Shown: positions 48,310-55,792 of the stretch, piece by piece
How the letters are laid out: each line of letters opens with the position of its first letter
Numbering within the stretch: the stretch's first letter is position 1
Origin: JADJGC01 sp964617645
GTDB lineage: Bacteria > Zixibacteria > MSB-5A5 > CAIYYT01
Assembly (NCBI GenBank): GCA_964617645.1
Contig: CAZTYE010000012.1
Location: forward strand, 1 to 64,000
Length of the DNA stretch: 64,000 nt
Reading direction: 5' to 3'
Made by a program: the position numbers and the translations under genes
The notes under the pieces: generated by a model
The model's input: only the letters and a program-made list of their open reading frames with translations
Database searches by the model: none
Told to the model about the DNA's origin: nothing

Positions 48310-48702
48310 CTACATCACCGGCACAAGTTTGTAACCGTAGGCGAGCACGCCCTCATGGCCGTCGGTCTGAACGCGGCGGAACTCGATCTGCAATTCCATG
48401 CCGGTCTTGATCTCTTCATACGGCATGTCGACGATCTGCGCGGTCAGCTTGACGCCTTCCTTGGTTTCAAGCACACCGAGCGCGTAGGGCGCGATGTCTT
48501 TGAACTGGCTGGCAGGAGTATGGATGACCGTGTAGCTGAGAAGTTTGCCGCGCTCGGAGAGCGTGAACATCTCAAACTCGCGGCATCTGCATTCACGGCA
48601 AATCAGACGATGCGGGAAATACACGGCTCCGCATTTTTTGCATTTGCTCGCTTCCAAACGGTAGCGATGCGGAATTTCACGATGATACCGAGCCGGAAAC
48701 AT
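48310..48702 (-). CDS. DUF35 OB-fold zinc-ribbon protein, thiolase/HMG-CoA synthase partner
   Basis: 130 residues: an N-terminal zinc ribbon with Cys21, Cys24, Cys35 and Cys38 (CKKCGAVYFP, CRECRCREF) and a C-terminal OB-fold with YTVIHTPASQFKDIAPYALG. In archaea such proteins scaffold a complex of acetoacetyl-CoA thiolase and HMG-CoA synthase that channels the intermediate. Here both enzymes are encoded nearby. The start overlaps the thiolase stop as TAATG. Confidence 0.92.
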   Translation of the reverse strand: MFPARYHREIPHRYRLEASKCKKCGAVYFPHRLICRECRCREFEMFTLSERGKLLSYTVIHTPASQFKDIAPYALGVLETKEGVKLTAQIVDMPYEEIKTGMELQIEFRRVQTDGHEGVLAYGYKLVPVM

Positions 48703-49859
48703 TACGCCACCTCCATGATATGCACGACCGAGGAGCCGCCGGAGCCGCCCATGTTTTGCGTCATGCCGACTTTCGCATTTTTGACCTGCCGCTTGCCGGC
48801 CTCGCCGCGAAGCTGGTAGGTGATCTCAATCGCCTGTGCCACGCCGGTCGCGCCAACCGGATGGCCTTTGGATTTGAGGCCGCCAGAGGGGTTGATCGGG
48901 AATTTGCCGTCGATGCGCGTCTCGCCGTTGGCGGCCGCCGCGGCGCCTTTGCCGCAGGCGAAGAAACCGAGCGATTCGCTCACGATGATCTCAGCGATCG
49001 AGAAGCAATCGTGCACTTCGGTAACATTGATATCGTGAATGCTCTTGCCCGCCATTTGCAGCGCTTTCATCGACGACATCTTGACCGCATCGAGCGAAGT
49101 GAAATCGCGGCGATCATGTAGCGCGATCGTGTCGCCCGCCATCGCCGAGCCGAGAATCTTCACGGCCGGTTTGTCGGACAACTTCTTGGCCATTTCAAGT
49201 GGGCAGAGAATCAACGCCGCCGCGCCATCGGTGATCGGCGAGCAATCGAGAATGCGGAGCGGATCGGCGACCATCACCGACTTGTTGACATCGTCGACGC
49301 TGATCTTCATCTGATACTGCGCGTTCGGATTGTTCAGACCGTTGTCGTGATTCTTAACGGGAACCGCCGACATCTGATCGCGAGTCGCGCCGAACTTTTC
49401 CATGTAGGCGCGCGCCATCAGAGCGTACAGGCCCGGAAAGGTCGCGCCGTTGTAAACTTCGTACTCTTGATCGGCTGCCGTCGCGAGCGCATAGGTCGCG
49501 CCGTCGCCGGATACGTCGGTCATCTTCTCGACACCGCCAACGAGGACGATATCGCTCAGGCCGGAGGCGACGTCAATAAATCCGGCGCGCAACGCGGCGC
49601 CGCCGGAAGCGCACGCCGATTCGACGCGGGTCGCGCCGAGATAGCGCTGGCCAAGGTAGTCGGCCATGATCGCGCCGATGTGTTCCTGCCCGACGAACAA
49701 GCCGCCGGACATACAGCCGATATACATATGATCGAGTTTGTCAACCTTCGTTTCGGCGAGCGCATTGAGAGCGGCTTCCACGAACAAGTCGCGGAACGAC
49801 TTCTCCCATAGCTCGCCCCATTTCTGAAGGCCGACGCCGATGATGGCTACATCACGCAT
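48702..49859 (-). CDS. Archaeal-type acetoacetyl-CoA thiolase (SCP2-like)
   Basis: 385 residues from ATG 49859, preceded by GGGAG. Nucleophilic Cys83 lies in VESACASGGAALRAG; catalytic His residues are in EVHDCFSIAE and KGHPVGATG; the final motif is NMGGSGGSSVVHIME. This is the SCP2-like thiolase lineage found in archaeal HMG-CoA synthesis rather than the FadA/AtoB type. It would condense two acetyl-CoA. Its 5' region holds the 69-bp repeat array. Confidence 0.9.
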   Translation of the reverse strand: MRDVAIIGVGLQKWGELWEKSFRDLFVEAALNALAETKVDKLDHMYIGCMSGGLFVGQEHIGAIMADYLGQRYLGATRVESACASGGAALRAGFIDVASGLSDIVLVGGVEKMTDVSGDGATYALATAADQEYEVYNGATFPGLYALMARAYMEKFGATRDQMSAVPVKNHDNGLNNPNAQYQMKISVDDVNKSVMVADPLRILDCSPITDGAAALILCPLEMAKKLSDKPAVKILGSAMAGDTIALHDRRDFTSLDAVKMSSMKALQMAGKSIHDINVTEVHDCFSIAEIIVSESLGFFACGKGAAAAANGETRIDGKFPINPSGGLKSKGHPVGATGVAQAIEITYQLRGEAGKRQVKNAKVGMTQNMGGSGGSSVVHIMEVA

Positions 49860-49883
49860 GTAATTCTCCCATTGCATTCATGA

Positions 49884-50590
49884 TTGTCATTCCCGCGAAG
49901 GCGGGAATCCAGGTACTGGCGGGCGCATAGTTATGCGCCCCTACGCGGCGACATGTCATTCCGGCGAAAGCCGGAATCCAGGTTCTGGCGGGCGCATAGT
50001 TATGCGCCCCTACGCGGCGACATGTCATTCCGGCGAAAGCCGGAATCCAGGTTCTGGCGGGCGCATAGTTATGCGCCCCTACGCGGCGACCCGTCATTCC
50101 CGCGAAGGCGGGAATCCAGGTACTGTCGGGCGCATTGTTATGCGCCCCTGCGCGGCGAAATGTCATTCCGGCGAAAGCCGGAATCCAGCTTCCAGCGGGC
50201 GCATAGTTATGCGCCCCTGCGCGGCGACATGTCATTCCGGCGAAAGCCGGAATCCAGCTTCCAGCGGGCGCATGGTTATGCGCCCCTGCGCGGCGACATG
50301 TCATTCCGGCGAAAGCCGGAATCCAGTTTCCAGCGGGCGCATAGTTATGCGCCCCTACGCGGCGACATGTCATTCCGGCGAAAGCCGGAATCCAGCTTCC
50401 AGCGGGCGCGTAGTTATGCGCNNNNNNNNNNNNNNNNNNNNNNNNNNNNNNNNNNNNNNNNNNNNNNNNNNNNNNNNNNNNNNNNNNNNNNNNNNNNNNN
50501 NNNNNNNNNNNNNNNNNNNNNATGTCATTCCGGCGAAAGCCGGAATCCAGCTTCCAGCGGGCGCGTAGTTATGCGCCCCTGCGCGGAGAT
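49884..50590. repeat. 69-bp tandem array of twin palindromes, interrupted by an assembly gap
   Basis: Units begin with GTCATTCC at 49886, 49955, 50024, 50093, 50162, 50231, 50300 and 50369, an exact 69-base period; another copy at 50524 follows the N run and is out of phase. Each unit holds a hairpin such as ATTCCGGC-GAAA-GCCGGAAT and a second hairpin GGGCGCATAGTTATGCGCCC. Some units carry ATTCCCGC-GAAG-GCGGGAAT, so both stem arms change together. There are no unique spacers, so it is not a CRISPR array. It occupies the space between the HMG-CoA synthase and thiolase genes. Confidence 0.95.
50422..50521. other. Assembly gap (100 N)
   Basis: Exactly 100 Ns lie within the tandem array. The copies on either side are not a multiple of 69 apart, so the gap is a placeholder and the true copy number is unknown. 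Confidence 0.98.
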
Positions 50591-50637
50591 CCGGCAAGCC
50601 CGCGAACAGCGGGGACGGGGTGTATTTTCCGTTCCGA

Positions 50638-51693
50638 CTACGCATTCTTGAGAATCTTCCGCCGGAACTTGGCGTAGGTGCCGTAGTCGACGTAATATTT
50701 CTTCTCGTCGAGCAGCGCAAACGTCTTGGTCGTGATCTCCTGCACTTCCTTGATCCGGTCTGTGACTTTCCAAACGAACCCGTCCGAGCCGGCGCCGGAA
50801 CCGTACGACACCATGAAAATGTTGTCGCCCGGTTTGGCGTGGTCGAGAATCGCCGTGAGTCCGATCGGCGACGCGCCGGAGTAGGTGTTGCCAAGTCGCG
50901 GCGTCAAGCGGCCGATTTCCATTTGCTCTTTCTTGAAGCCGAGCATCTGGCCGACGCGATGTGGAAACTTGCCGTTCGGCTGATGAAACACCGCCCACTG
51001 GAAATCGGACGGCTTCATGCCGCACTTGGCGAGCAGATCATTCGCGGCGCCTTGCGTATGTTTGAAGTACGCCGGCTCGCCGGTGAAACGGCCGCCGTGC
51101 TGCGGATAAAATTCATGCTCGCGGCGCCAGAAATCGGCGGTGTCGGTCATGTATGAAGTCGTGTGTGTGCACTCGGCGATCAGATTCGTCGTGCCGAACA
51201 CGAACGCCGCCGCGCCGGCGCCGGCAGAGTATTCGAGCGCATCGCCGGGCGCGCCTTGCGAGGTATCGGCGGCGATGCCCATGCCGTACTCGATCTCGCC
51301 GGCCTTGACCAGCGACATCGCGACAAACATGCCCTCGGTGCCGGCCTTGCAGGCGAATTCAAAATCGGCGACGCGGCAAAACGGCACCGCGCCGATCGCT
51401 TCGGCGACGACCGTGCCGGAAGGTTTGACGGCGTACGGATGCGACTCCGAGCCGATATACATGCAGCCGACTTGCTTGCCCTTGATGCCCGCGCGTTTGA
51501 GCGCGCGCTTGGCGGCTTCAACGGCGAGCGTGATCGTATCCTGATCCGGCGGCGGGACTGACTTTTCCCACAGCTCGAGACCTTTTTTGTATGACGGAGC
51601 ATCCGCGCCCCAGGTCTTGGCGATTTCCTCGACCTTGATGCGATAGCGCGGGATGTGCGCTCCGTAACCGACAATTCCGACTTTTCGAGACAT
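50638..51693 (-). CDS. Hydroxymethylglutaryl-CoA synthase, archaeal type
   Basis: 351 residues. It condenses acetoacetyl-CoA with acetyl-CoA to HMG-CoA. Catalytic residues are visible: Glu83 in GSESHPYAVKP, Cys115 in FEFACKAGTEG and His237 in VFHQPNGKFP, with C-terminal YGSGAGSDGFVWKV. It matches archaeal synthases, which are shorter than the eukaryotic or MvaS type. It is first in the run of genes that continues with the thiolase and DUF35 partner, so the three probably form the channelling complex known from archaea. Start ATG 51693. Confidence 0.94.
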   Translation of the reverse strand: MSRKVGIVGYGAHIPRYRIKVEEIAKTWGADAPSYKKGLELWEKSVPPPDQDTITLAVEAAKRALKRAGIKGKQVGCMYIGSESHPYAVKPSGTVVAEAIGAVPFCRVADFEFACKAGTEGMFVAMSLVKAGEIEYGMGIAADTSQGAPGDALEYSAGAGAAAFVFGTTNLIAECTHTTSYMTDTADFWRREHEFYPQHGGRFTGEPAYFKHTQGAANDLLAKCGMKPSDFQWAVFHQPNGKFPHRVGQMLGFKKEQMEIGRLTPRLGNTYSGASPIGLTAILDHAKPGDNIFMVSYGSGAGSDGFVWKVTDRIKEVQEITTKTFALLDEKKYYVDYGTYAKFRRKILKNA

Positions 51694-51740
51694 GTTTACC
51701 TCGTTGGTCTGTATGACAAGTTCAATTCCACTCGTGTTCG

Positions 51741-51840
51741 TAGGGGCGCAAAACTATGCGCCCGCTAGTTACCGCGTAGGGGCGCATAACTATGCGCCCG
51801 CTAGTTACCGCGTAGGGGCGCATAACTATGCGCCCGCTTC
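51741..51840. repeat. 36-bp tandem array of GGGCGCATA palindromes
   Basis: Three units with a period of 36 start at 51741, 51777 and 51813. Each contains GGGGCGCATAACTATGCGCCC-type arms (first copy slightly diverged) joined by CTAGTTACCGCG. They are the same palindrome as in the 69-bp array but in opposite orientation and without the ATTCC hairpin. A further GCGCC-type unit follows to about 51910. No gene is seen in 51694-51991. Confidence 0.9.
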
Positions 51841-51991
51841 GTTCGCGCAGGGGCACGGCGAGCCGCGCCCGATTGTTGGGCGGGTCACCCCACGCCGAAA
51901 TTACGCGCCGGCGCGGCGGAAACTTTGAGTTTAAGGGAATTGGAGGGGTTTGTCAATGGGGGGAGTGGGGGCTTCCGCCTCACGCCGATTG

Positions 51992-52597
51992 TCACGCGTT
52001 GGGCGGCTCACCCGCATCGGGGTACCAAATGACGCCGGAGAAGTTTGGGTGGATGGCAAACAACCCTATTCGCTTCTGGTCAGCGAAATGGCAGATTACG
52101 GTAACTGAGGCCATTGAAAAGACCATTTCTCTGACTCGTCTTTGGATCGTTTTCAGATCGAGTCTCATCGCCTGTTGGATTTCAACAAGTAGATTTAGTT
52201 CCGGGGCAAGCCCGTACCTCCTAAGTTGTGTCTCCACAAACTCAATGAAGTTATCGGTCTCAACGGCACCGGGTGAAACGAATCGCTTGACCTGAATCAT
52301 CATTGGGCGAATTCGATCAGCTTCGTCAATAATGATCGTGTCGAAATTCTCGTCGTTGATGGCGATATCCTGTTCGAGGAAGTCTTGGAGACTTGCATGG
52401 TCGCGCTCACCCCAGGACGGAAATCCAACATAGTGAATTCGCCGGGATTGCGCCTTCAGGAACTTCGCGAGAATCCATGTCAAGTAGAGTTCATGTTTCT
52501 TGGTGCGCTGAACTTCTGCCCAAGTGAAATCGCGGATTACAGTATGAACTTGATCGAGCGTCCAGAAATTGCCGAACCACGGTCTGTTGTACTCCAC
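51992..52597 (-). CDS. Hypothetical protein, possible nuclease-fold remnant
   Basis: I do not recognise a named family. The 201-residue reading frame begins at GTG 52597, but the frame remains open upstream for 17 more codons that look coding (DPERDFI), so the N-terminus may be lost. Residues Glu36, Asp91 (TIIIDEAD) and Gln102-x-Lys104 (MIQVKRF) are spaced like a PD-(D/E)xK core with Gln in place of Glu, as in some Mrr-type enzymes. This is tentative. It is embedded in repeats and has moderate GC. Confidence 0.5.
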   Translation of the reverse strand: MEYNRPWFGNFWTLDQVHTVIRDFTWAEVQRTKKHELYLTWILAKFLKAQSRRIHYVGFPSWGERDHASLQDFLEQDIAINDENFDTIIIDEADRIRPMMIQVKRFVSPGAVETDNFIEFVETQLRRYGLAPELNLLVEIQQAMRLDLKTIQRRVREMVFSMASVTVICHFADQKRIGLFAIHPNFSGVIWYPDAGEPPNA

Positions 52598-52789
52598 AAT
52601 GAAATCTCGTTCAGGATCAGATTCGGATCGCTGTGAGTCGCTGTGTCACATCCACAGACGATAAGTTACCCTCCCCCATCATCGCCGTCAATCGCTATCT
52701 TATGGAGAGATTAACAAGTTGTTCACGCCGATTCCACCGCCGCGCGGATTCGCGGTGGTCAGTGAACGTGAGCGCGGACGCTCACGGAT

Positions 52790-53211
52790 GCCTGGGATAC
52801 TGGCCTTCGCCGGTATGACGGCACGGGAGAGGCGGTATCACAAAGAACAACGACAGCGCGAGAATCGTCATTCCGGCGGATGCCGGAATCCAGCTTCGGT
52901 GATATCACCATTCTGTTGCGTGGGGATTCGCTTCGGCCACGAGCGAACCTGGATACCGGCTTTCGCAGGTATGACCACACGGGCGAAGCGAGAACATAAT
53001 GGAGAACGTCAGAGCGAGAATCGTCATTCCGGCGGAAGCCGGAATCCAGCTTCGGGGCTATCACCATTCGACTTTGTGGGGATTCACTTCGGCCAAGGGC
53101 GAACCTGGATACCGGCTTTCGCAGGTATGACCACACGGGCGAAGCGAGAACATAATGGAGAACGTCAGAGCGAGAATCGTCATTCCGGCGGAAGCCGGAA
53201 TCCAGGCTCAT
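52790..53211. repeat. 156-bp direct repeats built from ATTCC/ATACC inverted pairs
   Basis: The sequence TCGTCATTCC recurs at 52865, 53021 and 53177, a 156-base period with near-identical units. Each unit contains a left end GTCATTCC...GGAATCCAG (for example 52867-52893) and, about 55 bases on, its inverted partner CTGGATACC...GGTATGAC (52949-52975), like a short MITE with ~27-bp terminal inverted repeats. A partial copy precedes at about 52790-52818. No gene is present in 52598-53207. Confidence 0.88.
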
Positions 53212-53492
53212 AAATCCTCATATAAATCGCGCCAGGACGGGTTGAAATTCTCGATCAATTCGAGTTTCCACGCTCGCTTCCACTCCTTCAACTGCTTCTC
53301 CCGAATGATCGCGCCGCGAATATCTGCGCAGACCTCGTAATACACGAGTTTGTGAACATGGTACTTCGATGTGAAGCCGCCGACGATTTCGTTCTGGTGT
53401 TGCCATACACGGCCATTGAGGTCGGAAGTCACGCCGATATAAAGTGTGCCGTTGCGTTTCGAGGCGAGGATGTATACGTAGCCCGGTTTCAT
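53208..53492 (-). CDS. GIY-YIG nuclease-family protein
   Basis: 94 residues, a stand-alone GIY-YIG domain of the YhbQ/UPF0213 type: GYVYILASKRNGTLYIGVTS, catalytic-type Arg in LNGRVWQHQ, and Glu in IIREKQLKEWKR. Such proteins are common in repeat-rich spacers of environmental bacteria; function is usually unknown. The stop codon lies at the edge of a 156-bp repeat and the start at 53492 precedes another inverted repeat. Confidence 0.9.
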   Translation of the reverse strand: MKPGYVYILASKRNGTLYIGVTSDLNGRVWQHQNEIVGGFTSKYHVHKLVYYEVCADIRGAIIREKQLKEWKRAWKLELIENFNPSWRDLYEDL

Positions 53493-53547
53493 GGCTGAGC
53501 GAAAATATGCGGCGGGCGACTCGGCGAGTCAACATCATTACCTGAAG

Positions 53548-53649
53548 CTGGATACCGGCTTTCGCCGGTATGACGGCGTGGGGGACGCCGGTGCCAAATC
53601 CACCATGCGTCGACCAAGAATCGTCATTCCGACGAAAGTCGGAATCCAG
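53548..53649. repeat. MITE-like inverted pair
   Basis: A ~102-base unit bounded by 27-base inverted ends: CTGGATACC...GGTATGAC (53548-53574) and GTCATTCC...GGAATCCAG (53623-53649). The internal stems differ (ATACCGGC/GCCGGTAT versus ATTCCGAC/GTCGGAAT), yet each remains self-complementary. A further half-copy is at about 53706-53732. Confidence 0.8.
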
Positions 53650-53753
53650 GTTCGTTGCCGTGACCACTTTCCTGGGTGAGGAATTGCATGGCTCTGAGTC
53701 AAACCTAGATACTGGCTTTCGCCGGTATGACAGGACGTGGGCCGGCTGCCCGA

Positions 53754-53805
53754 ACCCTCTCCCCGTGCCCCTCTCCTGTCAGGGAGCGGGGTTGGGGTGA
53801 GGGTT
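53754..53805. repeat. C-rich long palindrome, second copy
   Basis: ACCCTCTCCCC ... CCCCTCTCC, loop region TGTC, AGGGAGCGGGG ... GGGGTGAGGGTT. Same family as 46630-46682. It lies about 100 bases upstream of the Fic gene. Confidence 0.75.
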
Positions 53806-53827
53806 CTTTGTGACCGGGCAGCGAGCG

Positions 53828-53896
53828 AAAGTAAAATATGGAAATTTATATTTTACTTTTAGGCCTTTACGGAAAATATAGAAATTCTTACTTTCC
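53828..53896 (+). promoter_or_regulatory. AT-rich tandem operator/promoter of the Fic gene
   Basis: A perfect 12-bp inverted repeat, AAAGTAAAATAT (53828-53839) and ATATTTTACTTT (53848-53859), with an 8-base centre, is followed by a diverged second copy (about 53871-53896, GGAAAATATAGAAATTC then TTACTTTCC). A possible promoter, TTTACT (53852-53857), 17-base spacer, AATATA (53875-53880), is embedded in it. The strongly AT-rich patch contrasts with its GC-rich surroundings. Confidence 0.6.
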
Positions 53897-53907
53897 CGCG
53901 CGAGACC

Positions 53908-55044
53908 ATGGATATCGCCAAATTCGACGCCGGGAAATGGCTGAAGGGCGCAGGCTACCTCTATTTCCTGCCCCAAACGATCAATCACCCGTGGACGATC
54001 TCCCATCCCAAGCTGAACCGCAAAGTCGAATCGGTGTCACAGCGGCTGGGCGAACTCAATTCGTTCGCCAAGTTCGTGCCCAACATCGATCTGTTCATCC
54101 AGTCGTATGTCATGAAGGAAGCGGTGACTTCCAGCCGCATCGAGGGCACGCGGACGAATATCGAACAGGCATTTGCGCTGGAACTCGATATCAACCCCGA
54201 ACTGCGCGATGACTGGCGCGAAACAACTCAATATGTCGCAGCAATGAATTTCGCGCTCGGCAAATTGGAAAAACTCCCGCTCTCGAATCGCCTGCTGCGC
54301 GACACGCATGCTATTCTGCTCGCTCACGTTCGCGGCGCGACGAAAGCGCCGGGACAACTCCGCAAAACCCAAAATTGGATCGGCGGCGCAACTCCCGCCG
54401 ATGCCGCCTTCGTGCCACCGGCGGCGGAGCATGTCGAAGAACTGATGTCGGATCTGGAGAAGTTTCTGCACAACGACGAGATTGCCGTTCCGCATATGGT
54501 GAAAATCGCGATCGCGCATTATCAATTCGAGACGATCCACCCCTTCCTCGACGGCAACGGCCGCATCGGCCGGCTGCTGACCACGCTCTATCTGGTCAGT
54601 GTCGGGATGTTGGAACGGCCCCTTCTCTATTCGTCCGACTACTTTGAAAAACATCGTAGCCAATACTTCGATAAGCTCATGCTTGCCCGCGAGAAGAACG
54701 ACATGGTCGGATGGCTCATGTTCTTTCTGACGGCGGTTGAGAAAACCGCGATCGAGGCCGCTGCTGCACTGAGGGACATCATTGCCCTTCGCGACGGCAT
54801 CATCGGCGTCAAAATACCAACTCTCGGTCGCAAGACGAAAAACGGCCAGCGTGTACTTGACCTGCTTTTCCAGCGACCAATTATCAGCGCCGGATTGTTA
54901 GGAGACGAACTGGAACTGTCACCCAAAACGGCAAATGAAATTCTTCGTGACTTCGTTGATCTCGGCATATTGCGGGAGACAACCGGCTACAAGCGCAATC
55001 GTCTGTTTTCGTTTCAGGAGTATTTGCAGATTCTCAAGCGCTGA
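53908..55044 (+). CDS. Fic family protein with C-terminal winged helix
   Basis: 378 residues. Fic proteins modify targets, most often by AMPylation. The N-terminal region contains the auto-inhibitory motif SSRIEG (75-80), the Fic core has HPFLDGNGRIGR (211-222) with catalytic His211, and the C-terminus (about 310-378) is a winged-helix-like domain (GLLGDELELSPKTANEILRD ... LGILRETTGYKRNRLF). This domain set is typical of class II Fic proteins that can bind DNA and autoregulate, fitting the palindromes just upstream. No antitoxin gene is adjacent. Confidence 0.92.
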   Translation: MDIAKFDAGKWLKGAGYLYFLPQTINHPWTISHPKLNRKVESVSQRLGELNSFAKFVPNIDLFIQSYVMKEAVTSSRIEGTRTNIEQAFALELDINPELRDDWRETTQYVAAMNFALGKLEKLPLSNRLLRDTHAILLAHVRGATKAPGQLRKTQNWIGGATPADAAFVPPAAEHVEELMSDLEKFLHNDEIAVPHMVKIAIAHYQFETIHPFLDGNGRIGRLLTTLYLVSVGMLERPLLYSSDYFEKHRSQYFDKLMLAREKNDMVGWLMFFLTAVEKTAIEAAAALRDIIALRDGIIGVKIPTLGRKTKNGQRVLDLLFQRPIISAGLLGDELELSPKTANEILRDFVDLGILRETTGYKRNRLFSFQEYLQILKR

Positions 55045-55197
55045 GTCGGAGCACGTTCCGGCCTGAAACAGCGCTGCCGTGGGCTTGCGAGGAACAAGAA
55101 GCAGTCATTCCGACGATTTCCTCTTGGGAAATTCCTCTAAAGTTACCCGTTTCAGTTCCGATAACATCAAGGAACGCATATCACAGGACGCGCTACT

Positions 55198-55587
55198 ATG
55201 GCCTTGAGAAAAGCGAAAATTCTGGTTGTCGACGACGAGCCCGAGATCACAGACATTCTCGAGGCGTTTCTCTCGAGTGCCGGGCATTCGGTTGTCGCCG
55301 AAAACTCCGCAGTGATGGGGCTGGAGCGCGCCAAGACCTTCAAGCCGGACATGATCTTCCTCGACATCATGATGCCGCAAATGGACGGCTATGAAATCTG
55401 CAACGAACTCAAAAAGGATCCGCAGACCGAGAATATCCCGGTGATTTTCCTGACCGGCAAGGATACTTCCGACGACCAGGGCCGGGGATTCAAGTCGGGC
55501 GCGGATATGTTCGTTAAGAAGCCGTTTGTCTGCGAACGGCTGCTCGAAATTGTCAATGTTGTGCTCCTTAGTTTCGCTAAGGTGTAG
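55198..55587 (+). CDS. Single-domain response regulator (CheY-like)
   Basis: 129 residues, receiver domain only: acidic pocket VVDDEPE, phosphoacceptor Asp in IFLDIMMPQMDG, switch Thr in FLTGKD and Lys in VKKPF. There is no output domain, so it signals by protein contact or phosphorelay. No kinase is adjacent. A strong terminator follows directly. Confidence 0.93.
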   Translation: MALRKAKILVVDDEPEITDILEAFLSSAGHSVVAENSAVMGLERAKTFKPDMIFLDIMMPQMDGYEICNELKKDPQTENIPVIFLTGKDTSDDQGRGFKSGADMFVKKPFVCERLLEIVNVVLLSFAKV

Positions 55588-55613
55588 ATTGTCTGCATCT
55601 TAACGGTTGCTGG

Positions 55614-55649
55614 AAGGACGGCTGTGTTGGTGGTAGCCGTCCTTTTTTT
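55614..55649 (+). terminator. Rho-independent terminator after the response regulator
   Basis: Perfect 10-bp stem AAGGACGGCT (55614-55623) and AGCCGTCCTT (55635-55644), 11-base loop, then a run of T to 55649. Confidence 0.93.
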
Positions 55650-55650
55650 G

Positions 55651-55691
55651 TTGACAATTATTGTGCGGTGCACAATACTCAAGTGTATAAT
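55651..55691 (+). promoter_or_regulatory. Promoter/operator region of the PhaR-like gene
   Basis: ATTGTGC-GGT-GCACAAT (55660-55676) is a perfect 7-bp inverted repeat. Downstream is a perfect TATAAT (55686-55691) whose best -35 partner (TTGTGC, 55661-55666, 19-base spacer) lies inside the palindrome; a perfect TTGACA at 55651-55656 is 29 bases away, too far to pair. Another GCACAAC...GTGCAA pair follows at about 55697-55712. The design suits repression, possibly autoregulation by the PhaR-like product. Confidence 0.5.
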
Positions 55692-55792
55692 GCGAGGCAC
55701 AACATAGTGCAACCCGATGACCCTCACCCCGGGCCCCTCGCCCGATCAGGGAGAGTGGTGTGGGCAGCGGGTGATTAGTCGAAAGTGGCATA

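Noticed and set aside
49884..50590. CRISPR array
   Set aside because: The period is 69 with the whole unit repeated; there are no unique spacers and no cas genes.
49852..50651. Long ORFs on both strands across the 69-bp array (peptides with repeating SWIPAFAGMT or FPRRRESR)
   Set aside because: They are translations of the palindromic repeats and depend on the 69-base period being divisible by three; there is no start context, and they cross the N gap.
55651..55691. TTGACA 55651 paired with TATAAT 55686 as a standard promoter
   Set aside because: The 29-base spacing is far beyond the usual 16-18 bases, so the TTGACA is probably coincidental or part of another signal.
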